64,000 nt of DNA from Crossaster papposus (GCA_037893245.1 JBAIAA010000784.1:558001-622000); one strand, 5' to 3'. Shown: positions 16,101 through 30,738, counted from the stretch's first letter. The notes: generated from the sequence alone by a model not told the origin. Program-made: numbers and translations.

Positions 16101-19100
16101 AAATTTGAATAACAGTGAAGCAAAAATACCTCTTTAGCAGAGCGAGGTTTCGGTCCTCGGGCCTCTGGGTTATGGGCCCATCACGATCCCACTGCACCAC
16201 TCTGTGTAACTATTTGTAATGAAAATGAAATCACTTTCAAAGAAATAATTATCCTGAACAGACCGAGGTTGTGGTCAACCAAACTCTCGGGTACTGACCA
16301 AGAAAGTGTCTACTTTGTCACTCCGAGTCGAGTACCTCATGTCATACCAAAAACTTGTTAGCAGAGCGAGGTTTCGATCCTCGGACCTCTGGGTTACGGG
16401 CCCAGCACGCTTCAACTGCGCCACTATGCCTCATGTAAATTTAGAAAATGCAAACAAAATGAAAGCAGACATTCTAAAAACATTCTACAATATTTATTAA
16501 ATGTGAATAGCAGTGAAGCAAAAATACCTAGTTAGCAAAGCGAGGTTTTGGTCCTCGGACCTCTGGGCTATGGGCCCATCACGCTCCCGCTGCACTACTC
16601 TGCGTAACTATTTTTAATGAAAATGAAATCCCTATCAAATACAAAATTATCCTGAGAAGACCGAGGTTGTGATCATCCGAACTCTCGGTTACTGACCAAG
16701 AAAGGGTCTACTTTGTCACTCTGAGTCGAGTACTTCAAGTCATACCAAAAACTTATTAGCAGCAGAACGAGGTTTTGATCCTCGGCACTCTGGGTTATAG
16801 GCCCAGCAAGCTTCCACTGCGCCACCATGCCTCATGTAAATTTAGAAAAACAACAAACAAAATAAAAGCAGACTTTCTAAAAACATTCTAAAATAATTAT
16901 TAAATTTGAATAACAGTGAAGCAAAAATACCTCTTTAGCAGAGCGAGGTTTCGGTCCTCGGGCCTCTGGGTTATGGGCCCATCACGATCCCACTGCACCA
17001 CTCTGCGTAACTATTTGTAATGAAAATGACATCACTTTCAAGGAAATAATTATCCTGAGCAGACCGAGGTTGTGGTCAACCAAACTCTCGGGTACTGACC
17101 AAGAAAGTGTCTACTTTGTCACTCTGAGTCGAGTACTTCAAGTCATACCAAAAACTTATTAGCAGCAGAACGAGGTTTTGATCCTCGGCACTCTGGGTTA
17201 TAGGCCCAGCAAGCTTCCACTGCGCCACCATGCCTCATGTAAATTTAGAAAAACAACAAACAAAATAAAAGCAGACATTCAAAAAACATTCTAAAATAAT
17301 TATTAAATTTGAATAACAGTAAAGCAAAAATACCTCTTTAGCAGAGCGAGGTTTCGGTCCTCGGGCCTCTGGGTTATGGGCCCATCACGATCCCACTGCA
17401 CCACTCTGCGTAACTATTTGTAATGAAAATGACATCACTTTCAAGGAAATAATTATCCTGAGCAGACCGAGGTTGTGGTCAACCAAACTCTCGGGTACTG
17501 ACCAAGAAAGTGTCTACTTTGTCACTCTGAGTCGAGTACTTCAAGTCATACCAAAAACTTATTAGCAGCAGAACGAGGTTTTGATCCTCGGCACTCTGGG
17601 TTATAGGCCCAGCAAGCTTCCACTGCGCCACCATGCCTCATGTAAATTTAGAAAAACAACAAACAAAATAAAAGCAGACATTCAAAAAACATTCTAAAAT
17701 AATTATTAAATTTGAATAACAGTAAAGCAAAAATACCTCTTTAGCAGAGCGAGGTTTCGGTCCTCGGGCCTCTGGGTTATGGGCCCATCACGATCCCACT
17801 GCACCACTCTGCGTAACTATTTGTAATGAAAATGAAATCACTTTCAAGGAAATAATTATCCTGAGCAGACCGAGGTTGTGGTCAACCAAACTCTCGGGTA
17901 CTGACCAAGAAAGTGTCTACTTTGTCACTCCGAGTCGAGTACCTCATGTCATACCAAAAACTTGTTAGCAGAGCGAGGTTTCGATCCTCGGACCTCTGGG
18001 TTATGGGCCCAGCACGCTTCAACTGCGCCACTATGCCTCATGTAAATTTAGAAAATGCAAACAAAATTAAAGCAGACATTCTAAAAACATTCTACAATAT
18101 TTATTAAATGTGAATAGCAGTGAAGCAAAAATAACTAGTTAGCAAAGCGAGGTTTTGGTCCTCGGACCTCTGGGCTATGGGCCCATCACGCTCCCGCTGC
18201 ACTACTCTGCGTAACTATTTTTAATGAAAATGAAATCCCTATCAAATACAAAATTATCCTGAGCAGACCGAGGTTGTGATCATCCGAAAATGCAAACAAA
18301 ATGAAAGCAGACATTCTAAAAACATTCTACAATATTTATTAAATGTGAATAGCAGTGAAGCAAAAATACCTCGTTTGCAAAGCGAGGTTTTGGTCTTCGG
18401 ACCTCTGGGTTATGGGCCCATCACGCTCCCACAGCACCACTCTGCGTAACTATTTGTAATGAAAATGAAATCACTTTCAAGAAAATAATTTTCCTGAGCA
18501 GACCGAGGTTGTGGTCAACCAAACTCTCGGGTACTGACCAAGAAAGTGTCTACTTTGTCACTCCGAGTCGAGTACCTCATGTCATACCAAAAACTTGTTA
18601 GCAGAGCGAGGTTTCGATCCTCGGACCTCTGGGCTATGGGCCCATCACGCTCCCGCTGCACTACTCTGCGTAACTATTTTTAATGAAAATGAAATCCCTA
18701 TCAAATACAAAATTATCCTGAGCAGACCGAGGTTGTGATCATCCGAACTCTCGGTTACTGACCAAGAAAGGGTCTACTTTGTCACTCTGAGTCGAGTACT
18801 TCAAGTCATACCAAAAACTTATTAGCAGCAGAACGAGGTTTTGATCCTCGGCACTCTGGGTTATAGGCCCAGCAAGCTTCCACTGCGCCACCATGCCTCA
18901 TGTAAATTTAGAAAAACAACAAACAAAATAAAAGCAGACATTCAAAAAACATTCTAAAATAATTATTAAATTTGAATAACAGTGAAGCAAAAATACCTCT
19001 TTAGCAGAGCGAGGTTTCGGTCCTCGGGCCTCTGGGTTATGGGCCCATCACGATCCCACTGCACCACTCTGTGTAACTATTTGTAATGAAAATGAAATCA

Positions 19101-22100
19101 CTTTCAAAGAAATAATTATCCTGAACAGACCGAGGTTGTGGTCAACCAAACTCTCGGGTACTGACCAAGAAAGTGTCTACTTTGTCACTCCGAGTCGAGT
19201 ACCTCATGTCATACCAAAAACTTGTTAGCAGAGCGAGGTTTCGATCCTCGGACCTCTGGGTTACGGGCCCAGCACGCTTCAACTGCGCCACTATGCCTCA
19301 TGTAAATTTAGAAAATGCAAACAAAATGAAAGCAGACATTCTAAAAACATTCTACAATATTTATTAAATGTGAATAGCAGTGAAGCAAAAATACCTAGTT
19401 AGCAAAGCGAGGTTTTGGTCCTCGGACCTCTGGGCTATGGGCCCATCACGCTCCCGCTGCACTACTCTGCGTAACTATTTTTAATGAAAATGAAATCCCT
19501 ATCAAATACAAAATTATCCTGAGAAGACCGAGGTTGTGATCATCCGAACTCTCGGTTACTGACCAAGAAAGGGTCTACTTTGTCACTCTGAGTCGAGTAC
19601 TTCAAGTCATACCAAAAACTTATTAGCAGCAGAACGAGGTTTTGATCCTCGGCACTCTGGGTTATAGGCCCAGCAAGCTTCCACTGCGCCACCATGCCTC
19701 ATGTAAATTTAGAAAAACAACAAACAAAATAAAAGCAGACTTTCTAAAAACATTCTAAAATAATTATTAAATTTGAATAACAGTGAAGCAAAAATACCTC
19801 TTTAGCAGAGCGAGGTTTCGGTCCTCGGGCCTCTGGGTTATGGGCCCATCACGATCCCACTGCACCACTCTGCGTAACTATTTGTAATGAAAATGACATC
19901 ACTTTCAAGGAAATAATTATCCTGAGCAGACCGAGGTTGTGGTCAACCAAACTCTCGGGTACTGACCAAGAAAGTGTCTACTTTGTCACTCTGAGTCGAG
20001 TACTTCAAGTCATACCAAAAACTTATTAGCAGCAGAACGAGGTTTTGATCCTCGGCACTCTGGGTTATAGGCCCAGCAAGCTTCCACTGCGCCACCATGC
20101 CTCATGTAAATTTAGAAAAACAACAAACAAAATAAAAGCAGACATTCAAAAAACATTCTAAAATAATTATTAAATTTGAATAACAGTAAAGCAAAAATAC
20201 CTCTTTAGCAGAGCGAGGTTTCGGTCCTCGGGCCTCTGGGTTATGGGCCCATCACGATCCCACTGCACCACTCTGCGTAACTATTTGTAATGAAAATGAA
20301 ATCACTTTCAAGGAAATAATTATCCTGAGCAGACCGAGGTTGTGGTCAACCAAACTCTCGGGTACTGACCAAGAAAGTGTCTACTTTGTCACTCCGAGTC
20401 GAGTACCTCATGTCATACCAAAAACTTGTTAGCAGAGCGAGGTTTCGATCCTCGGACCTCTGGGTTACGGGCCCAGCACGCTTCAACTGCGCCACTATGC
20501 CTCATGTAAATTTAGAAAATGAAAACAAAATGAAAGCAGACATTCTAAAAACATTCTACAATATTTATTAAATGTGAATAGCAGTGAAGCAAAAATACCT
20601 AGTTAGCAAAGCGAGGTTTTGGTCCTCGGACCTCTGGGCTATGGGCCCATCACGCTCCCGCTGCACTACTCTGCGTAACTATTTTTAATGAAAATGAAAT
20701 CCCTATCAAATACAAAATTATCCTGAGCAGACCTAGGTTGTGATCATCCGAACTCTCGGTTACTGACCAAGAAAGGGTCTACTTTGTCACTCTGAGTCGA
20801 GTACTTCAAGTCATACCAAAAACTTATTAGCAGCAGAACGAGGTTTTGATCCTCGGCACTCTGGGTTATAGGCCCAGCAAGCTTCCACTGCGCCACCATG
20901 CCTCATGTAAATTTAGAAAAACAACAAACAAAATAAAAGCAGACATTCTAAAAACATTCTAAAATAATTATTAAATTTGAATAACAGTGAAGCAAAAATA
21001 CCTCTTTAGCAGAGCGAGGTTTCGGTCCTCGGGCCTCTGGGTTATGGGCCCATCACGATCCCACTGCACCACTCTGCGTAACTATTTGTAATGAAAATGA
21101 AATCACTTTCAAGGAAATAATTATCCTGAGCAGACAGAGGTTGTGGTCAACCAAACTCTCGGGTACTGACCAAGAAAGTGTCTACTTTGTCACTCCGAGT
21201 CGAGTACCTCATGTCATACCAAAAACTTGTTAGCAGAGCGAGGTTTCGATCCTCGGACCTCTGGGTTATGGGCCCAGCACGCTTCAACTGCGCCACTATG
21301 CCTCATGTAAATTTAGAAAATGCAAACAAAATGAAAGCAGACATTCTAAAAACATTCTACAATATTTATTAAATGTGAATAGCAGTGAAACAAAAATACC
21401 TAGTTAGCAAAGCGAGGTTTTGGTCCTCGGACCTCTGGGCTATGGGCCCATCACGCTCCCGCTGCACTACTCTGCGTAACTATTTTTAATGAAAATGAAA
21501 TTCCTATCAAATACAAAATTATCCTGAGCAGACCGAGGTTGTGATCATCCGAACTCTCGGTTACTGACCAAGAAAGGGTCTACTTTGTCACTCTGAGTCG
21601 AGTACTTCAAGTCATACCAAAAACTTATTAGCAGCAGAACGAGGTTTTGATCCTCGGCACTCTGGGTTATAGGCCCAGCAAGCTTCCACTGCGCCACCAT
21701 GCCTCATGTAAATTTAGAAAAACAACAAACAAAATAAAAGCAGACATTCTAAAAACATTCTAAAATAATTATTAAATTTGAATAACAGTGAAGCAAAAAT
21801 ACCTCTTTAGCAGAGCGAGGTTTCGGTCCTCGGGCCTCTGGGTTATGGGCCCATCACGATCCCACTGCACCACTCTGCGTAACTATTTGTAATGAAAATG
21901 AAATCACTTTCAAGGAAATAATTATCCTGAGCAGACCGAGGTTGTGGTCAACCAAACTCTCGGGTACTGACCAAGAAAGTGTCTACTTTGTCACTCCGAG
22001 TCGAGTACCTCATGTCATACCAAAAACTTGTTAGCAGAGCGAGGTTTCGATCCTCGGACCTCTGGGTTATGGGCCCAGCACGCTTCAACTGCGCCACTAT

Positions 22101-25100
22101 GCCTCATGTAAATTTAGAAAATGCAAACAAAATGAAAGCAGACATTCTAAAAACATTCTACAATATTTATTAAATGTGAATAGCAGTGAAGCAAAAATAC
22201 CTAGTTAGCAAAGCGAGGTTTTGGTCCTCGGACCTCTGGGCTATGGGCCCATCACGCTCCCGCTGCACTACTCTGCGTAACTATTTTTAATGAAAATGAA
22301 ATCCCTATCAAATACAAAATTATCCTGAGCAGACCGAGGTTGTGATCATCCGAACTCTCGGTTACTGACCAAGAAAGGGTCTACTTTGTCACTCTGAGTC
22401 GAGTACTTCAAGTCATACCAAAAACTTATTAGCAGCAGAACGAGGTTTTGATCCTCGGCACTCTGGGTTATAGGCCCAGCAAGCTTCCACTGCGCCACCA
22501 TGCCTCATGTAAATTTAGAAAAACAACAAACAAAATAAAAGCAGACATTCTAAAAACATTCTAAAATAATTATTAAATTTGAATAACAGTGAAGCAAAAA
22601 TACCTCTTTAGCAGAGCGAGGTTTCGGTCCTCGGGCCTCTGGGTTATGGGCCCATCACGATCCCACTGCACCACTCTGCGTAACTATTTGTAATGAAAAT
22701 GAAATCACTTTCAAGGAAATAATTATCCTGAGCAGACCGAGGTTGTGGTCAACCAAACTCTCAGGTACTGACCAAGAAAGTGTCTACTTTGTCACTCCGA
22801 GTCGAGTACCTCATGTCATACCAAAAACTTGTTAGCAGAGCGAGGTTTCGATCCTCGGACCTCTGGGTTATGGGCCCAGCACGCTTCAACTGCGCCACTA
22901 TGCCTCATGTAAATTTAGAAAATGCAAACAAAATGAAAGCAGACATTCTAAAAACATTCTACAATATTTATTAAATGTGAATAGCAGTGAAGCAAAAATA
23001 CCTCGTTAGCAAAGCGAGGTTTTGGTCTTCGGACCTCTGGGTTATGGGCCCATCACGCTCCCACAGCACCACTCTGCGTAACTATTTGTAATGAAAATGA
23101 AATCACTTTCAAGAAAATAATTTTCCTGAGCAGACCGAGGTTGTGGTCAACCAAACTCTCGGGTACTGACCAAGAAAGTGTCTACTTTGTCACTCCGAGT
23201 CGAGTACCTCATGTCATACCAAAAACTTGTTAGCAGAGCGAGGTTTCGATCCTCGGACCTCTGGGCTATGGGCCCATCACGCTCCCGCTGCACTACTCTG
23301 CGTAACTATTTTTAATGAAAATGAAATCCCTATCAAATACAAAATTATCCTGAGCAGACCGAGGTTGTGATCATCCGAACTCTCGGTTACTGACCAAGAA
23401 AGGGTCTACTTTGTCACTCTGAGTCGAGTACTTCAAGTCATACCAAAAACTTATTAGCAGCAGAACGAGGTTTTGATCCTCGGCACTCTGGGTTATAGGC
23501 CCAGCAAGCTTCCACTGCGCCACCATGCCTCATGTAAATTTAGAAAAACAACAAACAAAATAAAAGCAGACATTCTAAAAACATTCTAAAATAATTATTA
23601 AATTTGAATAACAGTGAAGCAAAAATACCTCTTTAGCAGAGCGAGGTTTCGGTCCTCGGGCCTCTGGGTTATGGGCCCATCACGATCCCACTGCACCACT
23701 CTGCGTAACTATTTGTAATGAAAATGAAATCACTTTCAAGGAAATAATTATCCTGAGCAGACAGAGGTTGTGGTCAACCAAACTCTCGGGTACTGACCAA
23801 GAAAGTGTCTACTTTGTCACTCCGAGTCGAGTACCTCATGTCATACCAAAAACTTGTTAGCAGAGCGAGGTTTCGATCCTCGGACCTCTGGGTTATGGGC
23901 CCAGCACGCTTCAACTGCGCCACTATGCCTCATGTAAATTTAGAAAATGCAAACAAAATGAAAGCAGACATTCTAAAAACATTCTACAATATTTATTAAA
24001 TGTGAATAGCAGTGAAACAAAAATACCTAGTTAGCAAAGCGAGGTTTTGGTCCTCGGACCTCTGGGCTATGGGCCCATCACGCTCCCGCTGCACTACTCT
24101 GCGTAACTATTTTTAATGAAAATGAAATTCCTATCAAATACAAAATTATCCTGAGCAGACCGAGGTTGTGATCATCCGAACTCTCGGTTACTGACCAAGA
24201 AAGGGTCTACTTTGTCACTCTGAGTCGAGTACTTCAAGTCATACCAAAAACTTATTAGCAGCAGAACGAGGTTTTGATCCTCGGCACTCTGGGTTATAGG
24301 CCCAGCAAGCTTCCACTGCGCCACCATGCCTCATGTAAATTTAGAAAAACAACAAACAAAATAAAAGCAGACATTCTAAAAACATTCTAAAATAATTATT
24401 AAATTTGAATAACAGTGAAGCAAAAATACCTCTTTAGCAGAGCGAGGTTTCGGTCCTCGGGCCTCTGGGTTATGGGCCCATCACGATCCCACTGCACCAC
24501 TCTGCGTAACTATTTGTAATGAAAATGAAATCACTTTCAAGGAAATAATTATCCTGAGCAGACCGAGGTTGTGGTCAACCAAACTCTCGGGTACTGACCA
24601 AGAAAGTGTCTACTTTGTCACTCCGAGTCGAGTACCTCATGTCATACCAAAAACTTGTTAGCAGAGCGAGGTTTCGATCCTCGGACCTCTGGGTTATGGG
24701 CCCAGCACGCTTCAACTGCGCCACTATGCCTCATGTAAATTTAGAAAATGCAAACAAAATGAAAGCAGACATTCTAAAAACATTCTACAATATTTATTAA
24801 ATGTGAATAGCAGTGAAGCAAAAATACCTAGTTAGCAAAGCGAGGTTTTGGTCCTCGGACCTCTGGGCTATGGGCCCATCACGCTCCCGCTGCACTACTC
24901 TGCGTAACTATTTTTAATGAAAATGAAATCCCTATCAAATACAAAATTATCCTGAGCAGACCGAGGTTGTGATCATCCGAACTCTCGGTTACTGACCAAG
25001 AAAGGGTCTACTTTGTCACTCTGAGTCGAGTACTTCAAGTCATACCAAAAACTTATTAGCAGCAGAACGAGGTTTTGATCCTCGGCACTCTGGGTTATAG

Positions 25101-28100
25101 GCCCAGCAAGCTTCCACTGCGCCACCATGCCTCATGTAAATTTAGAAAAACAACAAACAAAATAAAAGCAGACATTCTAAAAACATTCTAAAATAATTAT
25201 TAAATTTGAATAACAGTGAAGCAAAAATACCTCTTTAGCAGAGCGAGGTTTCGGTCCTCGGGCCTCTGGGTTATGGGCCCATCACGATCCCACTGCACCA
25301 CTCTGCGTAACTATTTGTAATGAAAATGAAATCACTTTCAAGGAAATAATTATCCTGAGCAGACCGAGGTTGTGGTCAACCAAACTCTCAGGTACTGACC
25401 AAGAAAGTGTCTACTTTGTCACTCCGAGTCGAGTACCTCATGTCATACCAAAAACTTGTTAGCAGAGCGAGGTTTCGATCCTCGGACCTCTGGGTTATGG
25501 GCCCAGCACGCTTCAACTGCGCCACTATGCCTCATGTAAATTTAGAAAATGCAAACAAAATGAAAGCAGACATTCTAAAAACATTCTACAATATTTATTA
25601 AATGTGAATAGCAGTGAAGCAAAAATACCTAGTTAGCAAAGCGAGGTTTTGGTCCTCGGACCTCTGGGCTATGGGCCCATCACGCTCCCGCTGCACTACT
25701 CTGCATAACTATTTTTAATGAAAATGAAATCCCTATCAAATACAAAATTATCCTGAGCAGACCGAGGTTGTGATCATCCGAACTCTCGGTTACTGACCAA
25801 GAAAGGGTCTACTTTGTCACTCTGAGTCAAGTACTTCAAGTCATACCAAAAACTTATTAGCAGCAGAACGAGGTTTTGATCCTCGGCACTCTGGGTTATA
25901 GGCCCAGCAAGCTTCCACTGCGCCACCATGCCTCATGTAAATTTAGAAAAACAACAAACAAAATAAAAGCAGACATTCTAAAAACATTCTAAAATAATTA
26001 TTAAATTTGAATAACAGTGAAGCAAAAATACCTCTTTAGCAGAGCGAGGTTTCGGTCCTCGGGCCTCTGGGTTATGGGCCCATCACGATCCCACTGCGCC
26101 ACTCTGCGTAACTATTTGTAATGAAAATGAAATCACTTTCAAGGAAATAATTATCCTGAGCAGACCGAGGTTGTGGTCAACCAAACTCTCGGGTACTGAC
26201 CAAGAAAGTGTCTACTTTGTCACTCCGAGTCGAGTACCTCATGTCATACCAAAAACTTGTTAGCAGAGCGAGGTTTCGATCCTCGGACCTCTGGGTTATG
26301 GGCCCAGCACGCTTCAACTGCGCCACTATGCCTCATGTAAATTTAGAAAATGCAAACAAAATGAAAGCAGACATTCTAAAAACATTCTACAATATTTATT
26401 AAATGTGAATAGCAGTGAAGCAAAAATACCTAGTTAGCAAAGCGAGGTTTTGGTCCTCGGACCTCTGGGCTATGGGCCCATCACGCTCCCGCTGCACTAC
26501 TCTGCATAACTATTTTTAATGAAAATGAAATCCCTATCAAATACAAAATTATCCTGAGCAGACCGAGGTTGTGATCATCCGAACTCTCGGTTACTGACCA
26601 AGAAAGGGTCTACTTTGTCACTCTGAGTCGAGTACTTCAAGTCATACCAAAAACTTATTAGCAGCAGAACGAGGTTTTGATCCTCGGCACTCTGGGTTAT
26701 AGGTCCAGCAAGCTTCCACTGCGCCACCATGCCTCATGTAAATTTAGAAAAACAACAAACAAAATAAAAGCAGACATTCTAAAAACATTCTAAAATAATT
26801 ATTAAATTTGAATAACAGTGAAGCAAAAATACCTCTTTAGCAGAGCGAGGTTTCGGTCCTCGGGCCTCTGGGTTATGGGCCCATCACGATCCCACTGCAC
26901 CACTCTGCGTAACTATTTGTAATGAAAATGAAATCACTTTCAAGGAAATAATTATCCTGAGCAGACCGAGGTTGTGGTCAACCAAACTCTCGGGTACTGA
27001 CCAAGAAAGTGTCTACTTTGTCACTCCGAGTCGAGTACCTCATGTCATACCAAAAACTTGTTAGCAGAGCGAGGTTTCGATCCTCGGACCTCTGGGTTAT
27101 GGGCCCAGCACGCTTCAACTGCGCCACTATGCCTCATGTAAATTTAGAAAATGCAAACAAAATGAAAGCAGACATTCTAAAAACATTCTACAATATTTAT
27201 TAAATGTGAATAGCAGTGAAGCAAAAATACCTAGTTAGCAAAGCGAGGTTTTGGTCCTCGGACCTCTGGGCTATGGGCCCATCACGCTCCCGCTGCACTA
27301 CTCTGCGTAACTATTTTTAATGAAAATGAAATCCCTATCAAATACAAAATTATCCTGAGCAGACCGAGGTTGTGATCATCCGAACTCTCGGTTACTGACC
27401 AAGAAAGGGTCTACTTTGTCACTCTGAGTCGAGTACTTCAAGTCATACCAAAAACTTATTAGCAGCAGAACGATGTTTTGATCCTCGGCACTCTGCGTTA
27501 TAGGCCCAGCAAGCTTCCACTGCGCCACCATGCCTCATGTAAATTTAGAAAAACAACAAACAAAATAAAAGCAGACATTCTAAAAACATTCTAAAATAAT
27601 TATTAAATTTGAATAACAGTGAAGCAAAAATACCTCTTTAGCAGAGCGAGGTTTCGGTCCTCGGGCCTCTGGGTTATGGGCCCATCACGATCCCACTGCA
27701 CCACTCTGCGTAACTATTTGTAATGAAAATGAAATCACTTTCAAGGAAATAATTATCCTGAGCAGACCGAGGTTGTGGTCAACCAAACTCTCGGGTACTG
27801 ACCAAGAAAGTGTCTACTTTGTCACTCCGAGTCGAGTACCTCATGTCATACCAAAAACTTGTTAGCAGAGCGAGGTTTCGATCCTCGGACCTCTGGGTTA
27901 TGGGCCCAGCACGCTTCAACTGCGCCACTATGCCTCATGTAAATTTAGAAAATGCAAACAAAATGAAAGCAGACATTCTAAAAACATTCTACAATATTTA
28001 TTAAATGTGAATAGCAGTGAAGCAAAAATACCTAGTTAGCAAAGCGAGGTTTTGGTCCTCGGACCTCTGGGCTATGGGCCCATCACGCTCCCGCTGCACT

Positions 28101-30255
28101 ACTCTGCGTAACTATTTTTAATGAAAATGAAATCCCTATCAAATACAAAATTATCCTGAGCAGACCGAGGTTGTGATCATCCGAACTCTCGGTTACTGAC
28201 CAAGAAAGGGTCTACTTTGTCACTCTGAGTCGAGTACTTCAAGTCATACCAAAAACTTATTAGCAGCAGAACGAGGTTTTGATCCTCGGCACTCTGGGTT
28301 ATAGGCCCAGCAAGCTTCCACTGCGCCACCATGCCTCATGTAAATTTAGAAAAACAACAAACAAAATAAAAGCAGACATTCTAAAAACATTCTAAAATAA
28401 TTATTAAATTTGAATAACAGTGAAGCAAAAATACCTCTTTAGCAGAGCGAGGTTTCGGTCCTCGGGCCTCTGGGTTATGGGCCCATCACGATCCCACTGC
28501 ACCACTCTGCGTAACTATTTGTAATGAAAATGAAATCACTTTCAAGGAAATAATTATCCTGAGCAGACCGAGGTTGTGGTCAACCAAACTCTCGGGTACT
28601 GACCAAGAAAGTGTCTACTTTGTCACTCCGAGTCGAGTACCTCATGTCATACCAAAAACTTGTTAGCAGAGCGAGGTTTCGATCCTCGGACCTCTGGGTT
28701 ATGGGCCCAGCACGCTTCAACTGCGCCACTATGCCTCATGTAAATTTAGAAAATGCAAACAAAATGAAAGCAGACATTCTAAAAACATTCTACAATATTT
28801 ATTAAATGTGAATAGCAGTGAAGCAAAAATACCTAGTTAGCAAAGCGAGGTTTTGGTCCTCGGACCTCTGGGCTATGGGCCCATCACGCTCCCGCTGCAC
28901 TACTCTGCATAACTATTTTTAATGAAAATGAAATCCCTATCAAATACAAAATTATCCTGAGCAGACCGAGGTTGTGATCATCCGAACTCTCGGTTACTGA
29001 CCAAGAAAGGGTCTACTTTGTCACTCTGAGTCGAGTACTTCAAGTCATACCAAAAACTTATTAGCAGCAGAACGAGGTTTTGATCCTCGGCACTCTGGGT
29101 TATAGGTCCAGCAAGCTTCCACTGCGCCACCATGCCTCATGTAAATTTAGAAAAACAACAAACAAAATAAAAGCAGACATTCTAAAAACATTCTAAAATA
29201 ATTATTAAATTTGAATAACAGTGAAGCAAAAATACCTCTTTAGCAGAGCGAGGTTTCGGTCCTCGGGCCTCTGGGTTATGGGCCCATCACGATCCCACTG
29301 CACCACTCTGCGTAACTATTTGTAATGAAAATGAAATCACTTTCAAGGAAATAATTATCCTGAGCAGACCGAGGTTGTGGTCAACCAAACTCTCGGGTAC
29401 TGACCAAGAAAGTGTCTACTTTGTCACTCCGAGTCGAGTACCTCATGTCATACCAAAAACTTGTTAGCAGAGCGAGGTTTCGATCCTCGGACCTCTGGGT
29501 TATGGGCCCAGCACGCTTCAACTGCGCCACTATGCCTCATGTAAATTTAGAAAATGCAAACAAAATGAAAGCAGACATTCTAAAAACATTCTACAATATT
29601 TATTAAATGTGAATAGCAGTGAAGCAAAAATACCTAGTTAGCAAAGCGAGGTTTTGGTCCTCGGACCTCTGGGCTATGGGCCCATCACGCTCCCGCTGCA
29701 CTACTCTGCGTAACTATTTTTAATGAAAATGAAATCCCTATCAAATACAAAATTATCCTGAGCAGACCGAGGTTGTGATCATCCGAACTCTCGGTTACTG
29801 ACCAAGAAAGGGTCTACTTTGTCACTCTGAGTCGAGTACTTCAAGTCATACCAAAAACTTATTAGCAGCAGAACGAGGTTTTGATCCTCGGCACTCTGCG
29901 TTATAGGCCCAGCAAGCTTCCACTGCGCCACCATGCCTCATGTAAATTTAGAAAAACAACAAACAAAATAAAAGCAGACATTCTAAAAACATTCTAAAAT
30001 AATTATTAAATTTGAATAACAGTGAAGCAAAAATACCTCTTTAGCAGAGCGAGGTTTCGGTCCTCGGGCCTCTGGGTTATGGGCCCATCACGATCCCACT
30101 GCACCACTCTGCGTAACTATTTGTAATGAAAATGAAATCACTTTCAAGGAAATAATTATCCTGAGCAGACCGAGGTTGTGGTCAACCAAACTCTCGGGTA
30201 CTGACCAAGAAAGTGTCTACTTTGTCACTCCGAGTCGAGTACCTCATGTCATACC

Positions 30256-30260
30256 AAAAA
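30256..30260 (-). terminator. Pol III terminator-like T5 after m2
   Basis: Plus-strand AAAAA (TTTTT on the transcribed strand) five bases past the module 3' end, present in essentially every unit. Confidence 0.55.
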
Positions 30261-30265
30261 CTTGT

Positions 30266-30337
30266 TAGCAGAGCGAGGTTTCGATCCTCGGACCTCTGGG
30301 TTATGGGCCCAGCACGCTTCAACTGCGCCACTATGCC
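30266..30337 (-). tRNA. Reference m2: initiator tRNA-Met-like gene (CAT)
   Basis: Minus strand, arms in order: acceptor GGCATAG, TG, D arm GCGC-AGTTGAA-GCGT, G26, anticodon arm CTGGG-CCCATAA-CCCAG, variable AGGTC, T arm CGAGG-ATCGAAA-CCTCG, 3' acceptor CTCTGCT, then A. Three G:C pairs in the anticodon stem, C at position 33, and A54/A60 in the T-loop are hallmarks of metazoan initiator tRNA. Acceptor pairing has one mismatch (5:68) and one G:U (1:72). A box TGGCGCAGTTG and B box GGATCGAAACC are intact. TTTTT lies five bases downstream. It could be a gene, a pseudogene, or a SINE head frozen in a satellite; the fold favours recent tRNA ancestry. Confidence 0.65.
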
Positions 30338-30426
30338 TCATGTAAATTTAGAAAATGCAAACAAAATGAAAGCAGACATTCTAAAAACATTCTACAATAT
30401 TTATTAAATGTGAATAGCAGTGAAGC

Positions 30427-30431
30427 AAAAA
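30427..30431 (-). terminator. Pol III terminator-like T5 after m3
   Basis: Plus-strand AAAAA in GAAGCAAAAATACC, eight bases beyond the 3' end of m3. Confidence 0.5.
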
Positions 30432-30439
30432 TACCTAGT

Positions 30440-30511
30440 TAGCAAAGCGAGGTTTTGGTCCTCGGACCTCTGGGCTATGGGCCCATCACGCTCCCGCTGC
30501 ACTACTCTGCG
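30440..30511 (-). tRNA. Reference m3: initiator tRNA-Met-like module (CAT)
   Basis: Acceptor CGCAGAG/CTTTGCT pairs at six of seven positions (one G:U). D arm GTGC-AGCGGGA-GCGT, anticodon arm ATGGG-CCCATAG-CCCAG with one mismatch at 27:43, T arm CGAGG-ACCAAAA-CCTCG. The A box is good; the B box GGACCAAAACC differs from consensus at one position, so promoter strength may be reduced. T5 lies eight bases downstream (30427-30431). Confidence 0.6.
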
Positions 30512-30560
30512 TAACTATTTTTAATGAAAATGAAATCCCTATCAAATACAAAATTATCCT

Positions 30561-30632
30561 GAGCAGACCGAGGTTGTGATCATCCGAACTCTCGGTTACT
30601 GACCAAGAAAGGGTCTACTTTGTCACTCTGAG
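30561..30632 (-). pseudogene. Degenerate 72-nt tRNA module between m3 and m4
   Basis: Collinear over exactly 72 nt with the preserved modules: AGCAGACCGAGGTTGTG at the plus-strand start and CTCTGAG at the end, where m1/m3 have AGCAGAGCGAGGTTTTG and CTCTGCG. The anticodon stem CTTGG/CCGAG still pairs with a 7-nt loop TCAGTAA, but the D and T stems are lost. It is an old tRNA copy no longer able to fold. Confidence 0.6.
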
Positions 30633-30666
30633 TCGAGTACTTCAAGTCATACCAAAAACTTATTAG

Positions 30667-30738
30667 CAGCAGAACGAGGTTTTGATCCTCGGCACTCTGG
30701 GTTATAGGCCCAGCAAGCTTCCACTGCGCCACCATGCC
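30667..30738 (-). tRNA. Reference m4: initiator-type module with TAT anticodon
   Basis: Acceptor GGCATGG/TTCTGCT has one mismatch and three G:U pairs. D arm GCGC-AGTGGAA-GCTT has one mismatch. Anticodon arm CTGGG-CCTATAA-CCCAG keeps the initiator G:C pairs but reads TAT. T arm CGAGG-ATCAAAA-CCTCG. The A box is intact and the B box GGATCAAAACC fits the consensus core. T5 is at 30654-30658. It may be a pseudogene given the weakened acceptor. Confidence 0.5.

Larger units (their letters stand above)
11571..20580. repeat. Left edge block of the right array, mixed higher-order units
   Basis: m2 modules start at 11835, 13095, 14298, 15558, 16359, 17966, 19226 and 20430, so spacings are 1260, 1203, 1260, 801, 1607, 1260 and 1204. 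Each 1260-bp segment contains the same internal deletion junction (ATCATCCGA joined to AAATGC at about 12151, 14614 and 18281) and the same hybrid tRNA module, so the block grew by duplicating 2.46- and 3.67-kb segments. Diagnostic variants include AATGACATCAC, CAGTAAAGC and anticodon CGT. Confidence 0.85.
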